Below are positions 33,823 to 42,473 of a DNA stretch of 64,000 bases, in pieces; positions within the stretch are counted from its first letter, which is position 1; each line of letters starts with the position of its first letter. Under the pieces are notes generated by a model. The model did not search any database, was not told the DNA's origin, and worked only from the letters and a program-made list of their open reading frames with translations. The DNA is from an uncultured Sutterella sp. (GTDB lineage: Bacteria > Pseudomonadota > Gammaproteobacteria > Burkholderiales > Burkholderiaceae_F), in the NCBI GenBank assembly GCA_900545275.1, contig UQYG01000006.1, positions 102,389 through 166,388 on the forward strand, given 5' to 3'. The position numbers and the translations under genes were made by a program.

Positions 33823-34761
33823 ATGTCCAAATTCGAACGTTGCGTCATCGCCACGCGCGAAAGCCCGCTTGCCATGTGGCAGGCGCTTCACATTCAGTCG
33901 GTTTTGCGCAAGACCTATCCCGAAGCCGAAGTCGACCTGCTCGGCATGACGACGCGCGGCGACCAGATCCTCGACCGCACGCTTTCGAAGGTGGGCGGCA
34001 AGGGGCTCTTCGTGAAGGAACTCGAGGTGGCCATGCGCGAAGGCCGCGCCGACCTCGCCGTGCATTCGCTCAAGGACGTTCCGATGGAGCTTCCCGAAGA
34101 CTTCGAGCTCGTGGCCGTGACGGAACGCGAGGATCCGCGCGACGCGTTCGTGTCGCCCACGTACGCGAGCCTCGACGAAATGCCCGCGGGCGCGGTGGTC
34201 GGTACGGCGAGCCTGCGTCGCGAACTGATGGTGCGCATCAACTACCCCCACCTCGACGTGCGCCCGATCCGCGGAAATGTGGGCACGCGTCTGCGCAAGC
34301 TCGACGCGGGCGAATACGACGCGCTCGTCATGGCGTCGGCCGGTCTCAAGCGACTCGAACTCTCCGAACGCATCCGCTCGATCATTCCCGCCGAAAAGAG
34401 CCTTCCGTCTCCGGGGCAGGGTGCGCTCGGCGTGGAAATCCGCAAGGGCGACAAGGTGCTCGAAGAGGCGCTCGCCTTCCTGAACGATCCGCACACCCGT
34501 GCCTGCTGCACGGCTGAACGCGCGGTTTCGCGCGCCCTCGGCGGCTCTTGCCAGGTGCCGCTTGCGGCCTACGCCGTGGTGGAAGGGGAGGAAATGTGGC
34601 TGCGCGCCCTCGTGGGCAACCACCACACGGGCGAGTGCGTTCGCGCCGAAGTCCGCGGCCCTTGGACTGATCCGATGGCCCTCGCCGAAGCCGTCCTAGA
34701 AGACCTCCGTCGTCAAGGCGCCGAGAAGATTCTGGCGGACGTTCTCGGTCGCCAGGATTAA
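33823..34761 (+). CDS. hemC: porphobilinogen deaminase (hydroxymethylbilane synthase)
   Basis: HemC joins four porphobilinogens into hydroxymethylbilane using a covalent dipyrromethane cofactor. The 312-residue protein shows VIATRESPLAMWQA at the start, KGLFVKELEVAM, the substrate loop VHSLKDVP, GTASLRRELM and GNVGTRLRKL. The cofactor Cys lies in GGSCQVPLAAYA. TTACAAT about 50 nt upstream may be the -10 box. hemD follows 12 bp later, so the two form an operon. Confidence 0.96.
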   Translation: MSKFERCVIATRESPLAMWQALHIQSVLRKTYPEAEVDLLGMTTRGDQILDRTLSKVGGKGLFVKELEVAMREGRADLAVHSLKDVPMELPEDFELVAVTEREDPRDAFVSPTYASLDEMPAGAVVGTASLRRELMVRINYPHLDVRPIRGNVGTRLRKLDAGEYDALVMASAGLKRLELSERIRSIIPAEKSLPSPGQGALGVEIRKGDKVLEEALAFLNDPHTRACCTAERAVSRALGGSCQVPLAAYAVVEGEEMWLRALVGNHHTGECVRAEVRGPWTDPMALAEAVLEDLRRQGAEKILADVLGRQD

Positions 34762-34773
34762 AATAGCGGGATT

Positions 34774-35544
34774 ATGAAAAAACGTCCCGTCATTCTCATG
34801 CGGCCGGGCGAAGCGAACAATCGCCTGGCCCAGAAGCTCGAACGCGAAGGTCATCGCGTCTGGCGCTGGCCAGCGTTCCGCATCGAACTCCCTGAAAACG
34901 CCGAAATGGTCGAGGCGCAGCTCTCCGACCTCACCGGCGTCGACATGGTGATTCTGCCGAGTCCGTCGGCAGTCGCTGCGGTCGCCCACTGGGTGCGCTC
35001 CTGGCCCGAACACGTGACGCTCGCCACCGTGGGCGAGGGCACCGCCCGCGTGATCCGCGCGGCCTGGGGCGAACATGTCAAGCTTCTCTACCCCAAGGGC
35101 GACGCGGCCCATTCCGGCAGCGAGGCGCTTTGGGCACTCGTCGAAAAGACGGGCGCGCCCGCGCGCGTACTCTTTCTGCGCGGACAGACCGGACGCGAGT
35201 GGCTGCCCGAGCATTTCGCCGCCATGGGCAGCGACGTCATCAAGCTCTGCGCCTACGTGCGCGTACCGATCGAACTCACGGAAGAGCAGATCAAGGACGT
35301 CACGCAGAGCATCTTCGGTCCGAGTCCGATCGTTTACATTACGAGCACCGACGCCGTCGACGCTTTGATGCGGGCGATCCGTGTGGTGCCGGGGGGCCGG
35401 GATTGGCTCGTCAACGGCGTCGCCGTCACGATTCACCCGCGCGTCACGGCGCGGCTTCGGGAGGCGGGCTTCACGAAGATCGAAATCGCCGGCGTCGACG
35501 ACGAGAACGTCGCGGCCGTCGTGCGCGCGCGGGACGCTTCCTGA
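34774..35544 (+). CDS. hemD: uroporphyrinogen-III synthase
   Basis: HemD closes hydroxymethylbilane with inversion of ring D to give uroporphyrinogen III. The 256-residue protein is divergent, as the family is, but has the two-domain pattern: VILMRPGEANNRLAQKLEREGH at the start, VDMVILPSPSAVAAVAHW, VGEGTARVIRAAW, VLFLRGQTGREWLPE and a YITSTDAVDALM near residue 190. It is translated just after hemC. The hemX and hemY genes often found next are absent; a strong terminator follows. Confidence 0.92.
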   Translation: MKKRPVILMRPGEANNRLAQKLEREGHRVWRWPAFRIELPENAEMVEAQLSDLTGVDMVILPSPSAVAAVAHWVRSWPEHVTLATVGEGTARVIRAAWGEHVKLLYPKGDAAHSGSEALWALVEKTGAPARVLFLRGQTGREWLPEHFAAMGSDVIKLCAYVRVPIELTEEQIKDVTQSIFGPSPIVYITSTDAVDALMRAIRVVPGGRDWLVNGVAVTIHPRVTARLREAGFTKIEIAGVDDENVAAVVRARDAS

Positions 35545-35569
35545 AGGACTTTTCAGAGGCGGTCCTCCT

Positions 35570-35619
35570 GCAACCCGCTAGAATGAGGCGTGTCAACGTC
35601 TCATTCGGGCGGGTTTTTC
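35570..35619 (+). terminator. intrinsic terminator after hemD, just before nadE
   Basis: AACCCGC and GCGGGTT enclose GAATGAG/CTCATTC and an inner CG pair, followed by TTTCTT. The U-tract ends right at the nadE start codon, so nadE is either read through or has a leader ending in this structure. Confidence 0.8.
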
Positions 35620-35621
35620 TT

Positions 35622-37022
35622 ATGCAAAGAATCATTTACTGTCAAACGGCGCCTCAGACGGGCGCCTTCGCCGCGAACCTTGCGCGACTGGCGCGCCTAG
35701 CCTCGCCCTTTGAGGCGAAGGACGCGGTCTATACGGCGCCCGCCGGTGCACTCGAAGGCGGCACCGGGCACGGTGCTCTGGCGTGGGAAGACGTGAAGAC
35801 GCGCCGCGACGACGCCCTTCGCGCCTTTGCCGAAGAGACAAGGAGGGACGGTCGGCGCTGGGTAATTCCGATTGTGAGGGCAGATGCCTTTGACCTGGTG
35901 GAAATCTCCGGTGGCGACGTACGTCCTTTCACCGCGCCTGCCGAGTGGCCGATTCTGCGCACGACCGAAGTTTCCCCTTGGTCTCCCGACGTTGCGCCCG
36001 CGCAGGGAACGGTTCTGGAAGGAAGCATTGCCGGCGCGGAAGACCGGATCGTCTTTGCGGGGGGAGGTCGCTTCGTCGAGAAGGGCCGCGTCCTTGCCGA
36101 ACTCAGTCCCTGGGAAGAAGGAGTGATTCTCGCCGAGCGTTCGGACGAAGGCTGGCATGCGTCTGCGAGGCCCGTGCAACCGGCACTTCCGCCCGTGCGC
36201 GACGCTCGGTACCTCGCGCTTCTCACGGCCGTTCGGTCGTATGCGGAAAAATCCCGCGTTTCGGGGGTCATACTCGGACTGTCGGGAGGGGTCGACAGCG
36301 CGCTCGTTCTTTCGCTCGCCGTCGACGCGCTCGGCGCGGACCGCGTTCGCACCGTGATGCTCCCCACGGACTTCACTTCGAAGGAAAGTCTCGACGACGC
36401 ACGCATGCTCGCAGAAACCCTCGGCGTGCGACACGAAGTGCTCCCGATCCGGTCGCTTTTCGATGACGTTCGCGAAGCCTTGGCTTCGGAGCTCGCTGGA
36501 CGCCCCTGGGACGCGACGGAGGAGAACATTCAGGCACGGCTTCGCGGACTGCTCCTCATGGCCTACGCCAACAAGAACGGCGCCCTTCTTCTCTGTACGA
36601 GCAACAAGGCCGAGGCGGCCATGGGCTACGGCACGCTCTACGGCGATCTGACGGGAGGCTTTGCGCCTTTGATCGATCTCTGGAAGCGCGAGGTCTATGA
36701 ACTGTGCCGCGCCCGAAACGCTTGGCGGTCCGACATCCCCGAGCGGATCCTCACGCGCGCGCCCTCGGCGGAGCTGCGTCCGGGACAGAAGGATTCGGAT
36801 TCCATTCCCGAGTACGACCTCATCGAAAAGACGCTCACGCATTACCTCGAAAAGAAGACTCTCCGAGGGCTCGAGGGCGTGGATGCCGAAACGGCCCGGG
36901 ATATCGTCGGACGGTTTATCTTCAACAACTTCAAACGAGCCCAGGGGATTCCGGGCCCGATTCTCGGTCTTTCACCTTCGCTGTCCCTTGCCGCCGATTG
37001 GGGCCTTACGCGCGGACGCTGA
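35622..37022 (+). CDS. nadE: NAD synthetase with degenerate glutaminase domain
   Basis: NadE amidates deamido-NAD in the last step of NAD synthesis. Residues ~205-466 form an intact ATP-pyrophosphatase synthetase: GLSGGVDSALVLSLAVDALG, TSKESLDDARMLAETLG, CTSNKAEAAMGYGTLYGDLTGGFAP and RAPSAELRPGQKDSDSIPEYD. The N-terminal ~200 residues align at their ends with the nitrilase-like glutaminase domain (QTAPQTGAFAANLARLARL and AEDRIVFAGGGRFVEKGRVLAEL) but are shorter. PEL is replaced by PAG and no CED motif with the catalytic Cys is present. It probably depends on free ammonia or another amidotransferase. Confidence 0.9.
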   Translation: MQRIIYCQTAPQTGAFAANLARLARLASPFEAKDAVYTAPAGALEGGTGHGALAWEDVKTRRDDALRAFAEETRRDGRRWVIPIVRADAFDLVEISGGDVRPFTAPAEWPILRTTEVSPWSPDVAPAQGTVLEGSIAGAEDRIVFAGGGRFVEKGRVLAELSPWEEGVILAERSDEGWHASARPVQPALPPVRDARYLALLTAVRSYAEKSRVSGVILGLSGGVDSALVLSLAVDALGADRVRTVMLPTDFTSKESLDDARMLAETLGVRHEVLPIRSLFDDVREALASELAGRPWDATEENIQARLRGLLLMAYANKNGALLLCTSNKAEAAMGYGTLYGDLTGGFAPLIDLWKREVYELCRARNAWRSDIPERILTRAPSAELRPGQKDSDSIPEYDLIEKTLTHYLEKKTLRGLEGVDAETARDIVGRFIFNNFKRAQGIPGPILGLSPSLSLAADWGLTRGR

Positions 37023-37034
37023 GTTCGAAACGGC

Positions 37035-37059
37035 GAACCCCCGCGCGGGGCGGGGGTTC
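37035..37059. terminator. hairpin between convergent nadE and rho
   Basis: GAACCCCCGC and GCGGGGGTTC form a perfect 10-bp stem with loop GCGGG. Neither side has a U-tract, so it may act mainly as a 3'-end stabiliser for both transcripts. Confidence 0.45.
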
Positions 37060-37069
37060 GGGCGGCTGT

Positions 37070-38326
37070 TTAGCGCTTCATGAGATCGAAGAACTCGCTG
37101 TTGGTCTTCGTCTGCTTCATCTTGTCGAGGAGGAACTCCATCGCTTCGAGTTCGTCCATGTCGTAGAGGAACTTGCGCAGGATCCAGACCTTCTGCAAAA
37201 CGTCGGGCTTGAGGAGGAGTTCCTCGCGGCGCGTGCCCGAGCGGTTGATGTTGATGGCCGGATAGACGCGCTTTTCCGCAAGACGGCGTTCAAGGTGGAT
37301 TTCGTTGTTGCCCGTCCCCTTGAATTCTTCGTAGATCACGTCGTCCATGCGGGAGCCCGTGTCGACGAGTGCCGTGCCGATGATGGTGAGCGAACCTCCT
37401 TCCTCGAGCTTGCGCGCGGCGCCGAAGATGCGCTTCGGGCGCTGCAGGGCGTTGGCGTCGACACCGCCCGTAAGGACCTTCCCCGAAGAGGGAATCACCG
37501 TGTTGTAGGCGCGGGCGAGGCGCGTGATCGAGTCGAGCAGAATGACGACGTCCTTTTTGGATTCGGTGAGGCGCTTGGCCTTTTCAATCACCATTTCCGC
37601 CACCTGCACGTGACGCGCGGCGGGTTCGTCGAAGGTCGAGGCGACGACTTCGCCCCGGACGGAGCGCTGCATTTCCGTCACTTCCTCCGGACGTTCGTCG
37701 ATGAGAAGGACGAAGAGCGTGATGTCCGGGTAGTTCGTCGTGATGGCGTGCGCGATGTGCTGCATGAGCACGGTCTTTCCGCTCTTCGGAGGCGCCACGA
37801 GAAGTGCGCGCTGGCCCTTGCCGATCGGGGCGATGATGTCGATGATTCGCCCCGTGATGTTTTCGTCCCCGCGCATGTCGCGCTCGAGCGTGAGGGGCTC
37901 GTTGGGGAAGATCGGCGTAAGGTTCTCAAAGAGCATGCGGTGCTTCGTGCTCTCGGGCGGCAGACCGTTGACGGTGTCGACGCGCACGAGCGCGAAGTAA
38001 CGTTCGCCGTCCTTGGGCGTGCGGACTTCGCCTTCGATCGAGTCGCCCGTGTGGAGATTGAAGCGTCGGATCTGCGAGGGCGAGATGTAGATGTCGTCCG
38101 TGCTCGCGAGGTAGGAGGTGTCGGGACTGCGCAGGAACCCGAAGCCGTCGGGCAACACTTCGAGGGTGCCGTCGCCGAAGATCTGTTCGCCCTGACGGGC
38201 CTTCTTCTTGAGGATGGCGAACATCAACTCTTGCTTGCGCATGCGGTGGGCGTTGTCTACGTCGAGCGCGAGCGCCATGTCGAGGAGTTGTGAGACGTGC
38301 AGTTTTTTGAGGTCGGAAAGGTGCAT
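37070..38326 (-). CDS. rho: transcription termination factor Rho
   Basis: Rho is the hexameric RNA-dependent helicase that ends transcription. The 418-residue product starts MHLSDLKKLHVSQLLDMA. It has the cold-shock-like RNA-binding domain with GDGTLEVLPDGFGFLRSPD, Walker A VAPPKSGKTVLMQ, the Q-loop segment SSGKVLTGGVDANALQRPKR and the R-loop EEFKGTGNNEI. ATG 38326 gives the standard length (E. coli 419). Rho downstream of trxA is a common betaproteobacterial arrangement, and the genes are 76 bp apart. Confidence 0.97.
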   Translation of the reverse strand: MHLSDLKKLHVSQLLDMALALDVDNAHRMRKQELMFAILKKKARQGEQIFGDGTLEVLPDGFGFLRSPDTSYLASTDDIYISPSQIRRFNLHTGDSIEGEVRTPKDGERYFALVRVDTVNGLPPESTKHRMLFENLTPIFPNEPLTLERDMRGDENITGRIIDIIAPIGKGQRALLVAPPKSGKTVLMQHIAHAITTNYPDITLFVLLIDERPEEVTEMQRSVRGEVVASTFDEPAARHVQVAEMVIEKAKRLTESKKDVVILLDSITRLARAYNTVIPSSGKVLTGGVDANALQRPKRIFGAARKLEEGGSLTIIGTALVDTGSRMDDVIYEEFKGTGNNEIHLERRLAEKRVYPAININRSGTRREELLLKPDVLQKVWILRKFLYDMDELEAMEFLLDKMKQTKTNSEFFDLMKR

Positions 38327-38402
38327 GATGGTGCGGCCCGGGGAAAGGGCCATCGGAGGGAGGCGGTCGCCGCCCGAACGGGCGGCAAGCGACGTCGTTT
38401 TA

Positions 38403-38726
38403 TCAGAGGTTTTCTTCGATCCAGGCGTCGAGCGTGGCCTGATCGCAAAGACCGGTGCGGCGGGCCACGACCACCCCCTTCTTGAAGCAAAGGATCGTCG
38501 GGATGCCGAGAATGTTGTGTTCGGAGGCAAGTTCGTTGGTTTCGTCCACGTTGTACTTGGCGATCACGGCGCGCCCGTCGAACTTGTCGGCGGCCGCTTC
38601 GAGACGCGGGGCGAGCATGCGGCAGGGACCGCACCAGGGCGCCCAGAAGTCGACGAAGACGGGGAGTTCGGACGCGGCGACCTGTTCGGGGAAGGTGCTG
38701 TCGGTGATGTGGATGATTTCGCTCAT
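38403..38726 (-). CDS. trxA: thioredoxin
   Basis: This is a 107-residue cytoplasmic disulfide reductase with the active site WCGPC in VDFWAPWCGPCRMLAP. The cis-Pro lies in ILGIPTILCFKKG. It is reduced by TrxB, encoded at 56.3-57.3 kb. ATG 38726 is the normal start (MSEIIHITDSTFPEQV), and a long upstream reading has no family similarity. It is cotranscribed with rho. Confidence 0.96.
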   Translation of the reverse strand: MSEIIHITDSTFPEQVAASELPVFVDFWAPWCGPCRMLAPRLEAAADKFDGRAVIAKYNVDETNELASEHNILGIPTILCFKKGVVVARRTGLCDQATLDAWIEENL

Positions 38727-39049
38727 GATGGTGTCCTGAGTAAAGTTCCTTCGCCTCGGTCCGGGCAGGACTCTGGTTCGGGTCGTGCCGAAGAATCGGG
38801 GAAAGGGAAGAAAATACGGGATGGTTTCGGATGTCGTCGGGAGGAACGCCCGGACCGGCGGCCCGGTCGGGAAGTGCGCGGCAGAGTGGCGCGAGGAAGA
38901 CGGATTCGTCCTCCCGGAAGGTTCGCTAATACTAGCATTCCCGCGTCCCCGATGGGGAGGTGGGACCTTTGAAGAAGTGCAAAAAAATTTCTCTGCTCCT
39001 CGGACGGAAAAATCTTTTTCTCCGCTTTCCCCTTTTTTCATTCCTTTCG

Positions 39050-39055
39050 TATAAA
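39050..39055 (+). promoter_or_regulatory. -10 box of ffs
   Basis: TATAAA lies about 10 nt before the 4.5S RNA start. No good -35 hexamer is visible at 16-18 bp upstream. Confidence 0.5.
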
Positions 39056-39061
39056 ATTGTC

Positions 39062-39164
39062 GCCTTGGCGGGTCCCCTCGCATGCCGCCTCCGGCAATCT
39101 GGTCAGGTCAGGAATGAAGCAGCCACACCGGAGTAGCGACAGTGCCGAGGAAAAGGCTCGCCAT
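39062..39164 (+). ncRNA. ffs: 4.5S RNA of the signal recognition particle
   Basis: The conserved domain IV core GGTCAGGTCAGGAATGAAGC (39101-39120) continues AGCC and carries the GGAA-type tetraloop (GGAA) and asymmetric loop that bind Ffh. The flanks pair to form the long hairpin: TGGCGGGTC at 39066 with GGCTCGCCA ending at 39163, and CTCGCA/TGCCGAG inside. The ~100-nt size is typical of bacterial 4.5S RNA. A TTTTCTTTTC tract follows as a terminator tail. Confidence 0.93.
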
Positions 39165-39309
39165 TTTCTTTTCTGCATTCCCGTCCTCCTGTCCTCCCGG
39201 TTATTCCTCTCACTTTCGCACGCCCCGCGCTCTTTTCCTCCTTTCTCTCCGATCCCGCGGATCCGTTAGACTTGAGCATTCGGACCAATCCCGACGCTCG
39301 ACCCTGACC

Positions 39310-39990
39310 ATGCTGAACCTTTCCCTCTACTCCCTTTTTGTGATTACCTCCGTCATGACCGTGGCGACGCCGGGACCGGGCGTTCTGATGACGCTTATGA
39401 AGTCGATCGGCTTCGGGTTTCGGGGAGCGATCTGGACGATCTGCGGTACGGCGACGGGGGCGCTCATCATGTCGGCCATTTCGGCGACGGGCGTGGGATT
39501 GGTTTTGCGCGCATCGCCCGACGCGTACGCGCTCCTGCGAGTGGTGGGAGCGGCCTACATGATCTGGCTCGGCATCAAGAACTGGCGCGTGCGCACGGTG
39601 AGTCTCGAGAGCGCCCTGCGCGGCTCGAAGCGTCGGGCGCTTTCCCAGGGCGCGGCCGTCGACGGGGAGATCCGTCGCTTTCCCTTCTTCATGGAGGGCA
39701 TCACGCTGCAGATGACGAACCCGATGCTCATCATGTTCTTCGTGTCGCTCTTTCCGCAGTTCATTGATCCGAAGCTCCCCTATGGTGCGCAGTACGGCAT
39801 TCTGGCCTTGACCTACGGCATCCTCATCCTTGCGATCCATTCGGGCTACAGCTTCGTGACGTCACGCTTCCGCGGTTTTCTCTCGAGCGAGCGCGTGTCC
39901 CGCCTCATCTACCGCATCGGCGGGTCGATCTTCATCGGGCTCGCGCTCAAGGTGCTCTGGGACGTCTACGTCGCGCTCGCGGCCGCGTGA
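39310..39990 (+). CDS. LysE/RhtB-family amino-acid exporter
   Basis: This is a 226-residue inner-membrane protein with about six helices. The family signature TVATPGPGVLMTLMKSIGFGFRGAIWTICGTATG spans residues 16-50, and RVVGAAYMIWLGIKNWR follows. The second half opens with FMEGITLQMTNPMLIMFFVSLFPQFI. Members export lysine, arginine, homoserine or threonine. The substrate is unknown; given the lysine riboswitch at 27 kb, lysine export is possible but nothing here shows it. ATG 39310 is the natural start, and longer readings run into the ffs region. Confidence 0.9.
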   Translation: MLNLSLYSLFVITSVMTVATPGPGVLMTLMKSIGFGFRGAIWTICGTATGALIMSAISATGVGLVLRASPDAYALLRVVGAAYMIWLGIKNWRVRTVSLESALRGSKRRALSQGAAVDGEIRRFPFFMEGITLQMTNPMLIMFFVSLFPQFIDPKLPYGAQYGILALTYGILILAIHSGYSFVTSRFRGFLSSERVSRLIYRIGGSIFIGLALKVLWDVYVALAAA

Positions 39991-40016
39991 GCCCTCGGGT
40001 TTTCCGAGGGGCTTCG
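39989..40016 (+). terminator. weak hairpin after the LysE-type gene
   Basis: AGCCCTCGG and CCGAGGGGCT pair with one bulge around GTTTT. The following TCGCGC is not U-rich. Confidence 0.4.
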
Positions 40017-40074
40017 CGCGCAAACGCAATCCCGCCCGTGTAATATCTAACGACCGCAATGCAAGGGAAACGTC

Positions 40075-40578
40075 ATGGCCTTTGAGATACGCAACGCCCG
40101 TCCCGAAGACTGCGAAGTCATTCGGGACATGATTTTCGAGCTAGCCCGTTACGAACGGCTGGAGTCCGCCTGCAAGGCGAGCCGCGGAAAGATTGAACGG
40201 GAGCTCTTTGGTCCAAACCCCGTCATCCGGTGCGTGCTCGGTTGGGAAATCGACGAAGCGACCGGTCGGGAGGAGCCCGTGGCGTTTGCGCTCTATTTCT
40301 TCAATTTCTCGACATTCCTCACGAAGCGCGGCCTCTATCTCGAGGATCTTTTCGTTCGGCCGCAGGCCCGCCGCCGCGGCTACGGGCGCAAGATCATGCA
40401 TCACCTGGCGAAGACGGCGCTCGAACTCGACTGCGGCCGCTTCGAGTGGACGGTGCTCGATTGGAATCAGCCCGCCATCGACTTTTATGAAAAACTCGGC
40501 GCCCGTCTGCAGGAAGACTGGCGCATCTGCCGACTCGAGGGTGAGGCCCTTCGTGCGGCCGGACTGACAAACGCATGA
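40075..40578 (+). CDS. GNAT acetyltransferase, diamine N-acetyltransferase-like
   Basis: This is a 167-residue acetyl-CoA-dependent N-acetyltransferase. It has the start IRNARPEDCEVIRDMIFELARYE, central YLEDLFVRPQARRRGYGRKIM with the acetyl-CoA pyrophosphate loop (R/Q-x-x-G-x-G/A), and late FEWTVLDWNQPAIDFYEKLGA. The YLEDLFV and DWN.PAI.FY strings are typical of the spermidine/spermine (SSAT) type, so small amines or lysine-like substrates are plausible. Its stop overlaps the start of dnaX by 4 bp (ATGA), suggesting coupled translation. Confidence 0.85.
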   Translation: MAFEIRNARPEDCEVIRDMIFELARYERLESACKASRGKIERELFGPNPVIRCVLGWEIDEATGREEPVAFALYFFNFSTFLTKRGLYLEDLFVRPQARRRGYGRKIMHHLAKTALELDCGRFEWTVLDWNQPAIDFYEKLGARLQEDWRICRLEGEALRAAGLTNA

Positions 40579-41930
40579 GTACGTATCAGGTTTTGGCGCG
40601 CAAGTGGCGCCCGCACAATTTTCAAACGATCGTCGGTCAGGATCACGTCGTGACGGCTCTGACGCGGGCGCTTGCCGAAAAACGCCTGCACCACGCCTAT
40701 CTCTTCACGGGAACACGCGGCGTCGGGAAGACCACGATCTCGCGCATCTTTGCCAAGGCGCTCAACTGTCAGGGCGCCGACGGCAAGGGGGATGTCACGC
40801 CCGAACCCTGCGGCGTGTGTCCGGCCTGCCGCGCGATCGACGAGGGGCGCTTCAGCGACTACATCGAGATGGACGCGGCGAGCAACCGCTCGGTTGAAGA
40901 CATGACGGCGCTTCTCGAGCGCGCCATGTACGCGCCGACCGAGGGCCGCTACAAGGTCTACATGATCGACGAAGTGCACATGCTCTCGACGACGGCCTTC
41001 AACGCGATGCTCAAGACTCTCGAGGAGCCGCCCGAATACGTGAAGTTCATTCTCGCAACGACGGATCCGCAGAAGGTGCCGATCACGGTGCTCTCGCGCT
41101 GCCTGCAGTTCAATCTGCGAAACATGACGCCGAGCGGCATCGTTTCGCACATGTCGCACATTCTCGACACCGAAGGCGTCACTTATGAAACGGGCGCGCT
41201 GCGGCTCCTCGCGCAGGGCGCGCGCGGCTCCATGCGCGACGGCCTTTCACTTTTGGACCAGGCGATCGCATACTGCGCGCAGGGTGTTACCGAGCGCGAA
41301 GTGCGCGACATGCTCGGCATGAGCGGGACGGAACTTCTCTCTCAACTCTTTGACCGGCTCCTTGCGGGCGACGCCCGCGGACTAATGGGCGTTGCCGACG
41401 AAATGCTCGCGCAGAGCCTGAGCTTCGCGCAGGTCCTTCGCGACCTTGCGGGGGTCGTGCACCGCGCGGCGCTTGTGCAGCGGGTGTCCGAAGCCGTGAG
41501 TGAGGACGATCCCGAGTGCGGACTGGTGCGCCGCCTGGCGAAGGACTGTGCGCCCGAGGAAATCCAACTTCTCTACCAGATTCTGATTCACGGGAGAAAC
41601 GATCTTTCGCTTGCGCCCGACGAGTACGCGGGTTTCACGATGACGCTTCTGCGCATGCTCGCCTTCAAGCCCGCAGGCCTCAAGGCGGCGCACGTTCCCG
41701 AACGAAGGGCGCAGGAGGCTGCGTCCGCACCCGGGGCGGTTCGGGCGCCCGAGCCCGCTCCCGCAACGCCCGCGAAACCCGCGGCGCCTCCGAAACCCGC
41801 ACCGGTTCCCAAGCCCGCCCCCACGCCTTCGGGCGTGCAGGCCGTGGGCGCTTCGTCGGGACTCCCGCCCATTGAGCGTGCGCCGATGCCCGAGGAGTTG
41901 CCGCCCTGGGGGGAGCCTGACGCCGGTTGA
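40575..41930 (+). CDS. dnaX: DNA polymerase III subunit gamma-length DnaX
   Basis: DnaX is the clamp-loader ATPase of Pol III. The 451-residue frame contains QDHVVTALTRAL, Walker A GTRGVGKTTISRI, four zinc-binding cysteines (CGVCPAC region), Walker B YMIDEVHML, LKTLEEPPEYVKFILATT, the SRC motif and domain III. A Pro/Ala-rich linker from about residue 380 follows. The frame ends at TGA 41928-41930 inside the linker, so the C-terminal domain that binds the alpha subunit is not included. That domain continues in another frame past a G6 run. This product is therefore a gamma-like form, or the gene is interrupted. Confidence 0.93.
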   Translation: MSTYQVLARKWRPHNFQTIVGQDHVVTALTRALAEKRLHHAYLFTGTRGVGKTTISRIFAKALNCQGADGKGDVTPEPCGVCPACRAIDEGRFSDYIEMDAASNRSVEDMTALLERAMYAPTEGRYKVYMIDEVHMLSTTAFNAMLKTLEEPPEYVKFILATTDPQKVPITVLSRCLQFNLRNMTPSGIVSHMSHILDTEGVTYETGALRLLAQGARGSMRDGLSLLDQAIAYCAQGVTEREVRDMLGMSGTELLSQLFDRLLAGDARGLMGVADEMLAQSLSFAQVLRDLAGVVHRAALVQRVSEAVSEDDPECGLVRRLAKDCAPEEIQLLYQILIHGRNDLSLAPDEYAGFTMTLLRMLAFKPAGLKAAHVPERRAQEAASAPGAVRAPEPAPATPAKPAAPPKPAPVPKPAPTPSGVQAVGASSGLPPIERAPMPEELPPWGEPDAG

Positions 41931-42363
41931 GCCGCTCCCCGAGGTCCCGAGACCGCCGGTCGTGACGGGACCGCTCAACTGGCGCAAAGTCATCGAGGGA
42001 GCCGAGCTGGAGGGCCCGATCCTCATGGTCGCGACGATGGGTGAACCGCTCGAACTTACGGGCGAGAGCCTGCGCCTTCGCATTCCGGTGGCGGCCTTCG
42101 CCACCGAGGCGAACCGCACTGCACTAGCCGACTCGCTTTCCACCTATTTCGGGACTGCCTTTCGAGTCACCTTCGAGGTGGGCAGGGTCGAGACCGTCAC
42201 TGTCGCCGAATCGATTCGGCAGGAGCGGGAAGAGGCGAGAAGGATGCTCGTCGAAGCCTTCCGCAACGACCCCGTTGTCAAGGAGGTGATTCGACTCACC
42301 GGTGCCGAAATCGATGAATCCTCCATCCGCTCGCTTGCCCCCGAAGGGGAGCCGCGGAAATAA
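41914..42363 (+). CDS. dnaX: tau C-terminal domain V of DnaX, +1 frame
   Basis: This 149-codon stretch lies in the +1 frame relative to the upstream dnaX frame and joins it in the linker if one G of the run 41908-41913 is skipped. The sequence GPLNWRKVIEGAELEGPILMV, then LELTGESLRLRIPVAAFA and ARRMLVEAFRNDPVVKEVI, matches tau domain V, which binds Pol III alpha. No ATG and no SD start it independently. It may be reached by transcriptional slippage or +1 frameshifting, or the break may be a mutation or a sequence error. A fused product would have about 595 residues. Confidence 0.75.
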   Translation, partial: SLTPVEPLPEVPRPPVVTGPLNWRKVIEGAELEGPILMVATMGEPLELTGESLRLRIPVAAFATEANRTALADSLSTYFGTAFRVTFEVGRVETVTVAESIRQEREEARRMLVEAFRNDPVVKEVIRLTGAEIDESSIRSLAPEGEPRK

Positions 42364-42473
42364 CCGAGTTCCCGGGCGGCAATGCTACAATGCCTGCCTT
42401 CGGGGCCCGCATCGGGTCCGGGAAATCTCGTCCCTCGGGACGGTAAACGAAGTCATACAAGAAGGAGCACACT

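Noticed and set aside
31804..34761. A 985-codon plus-strand frame running antisense to the PMT-like gene and L31 into hemC
   Set aside because: Only the last 312 codons are HemC. The rest is Arg/Glu-rich antisense sequence without homology or SD.
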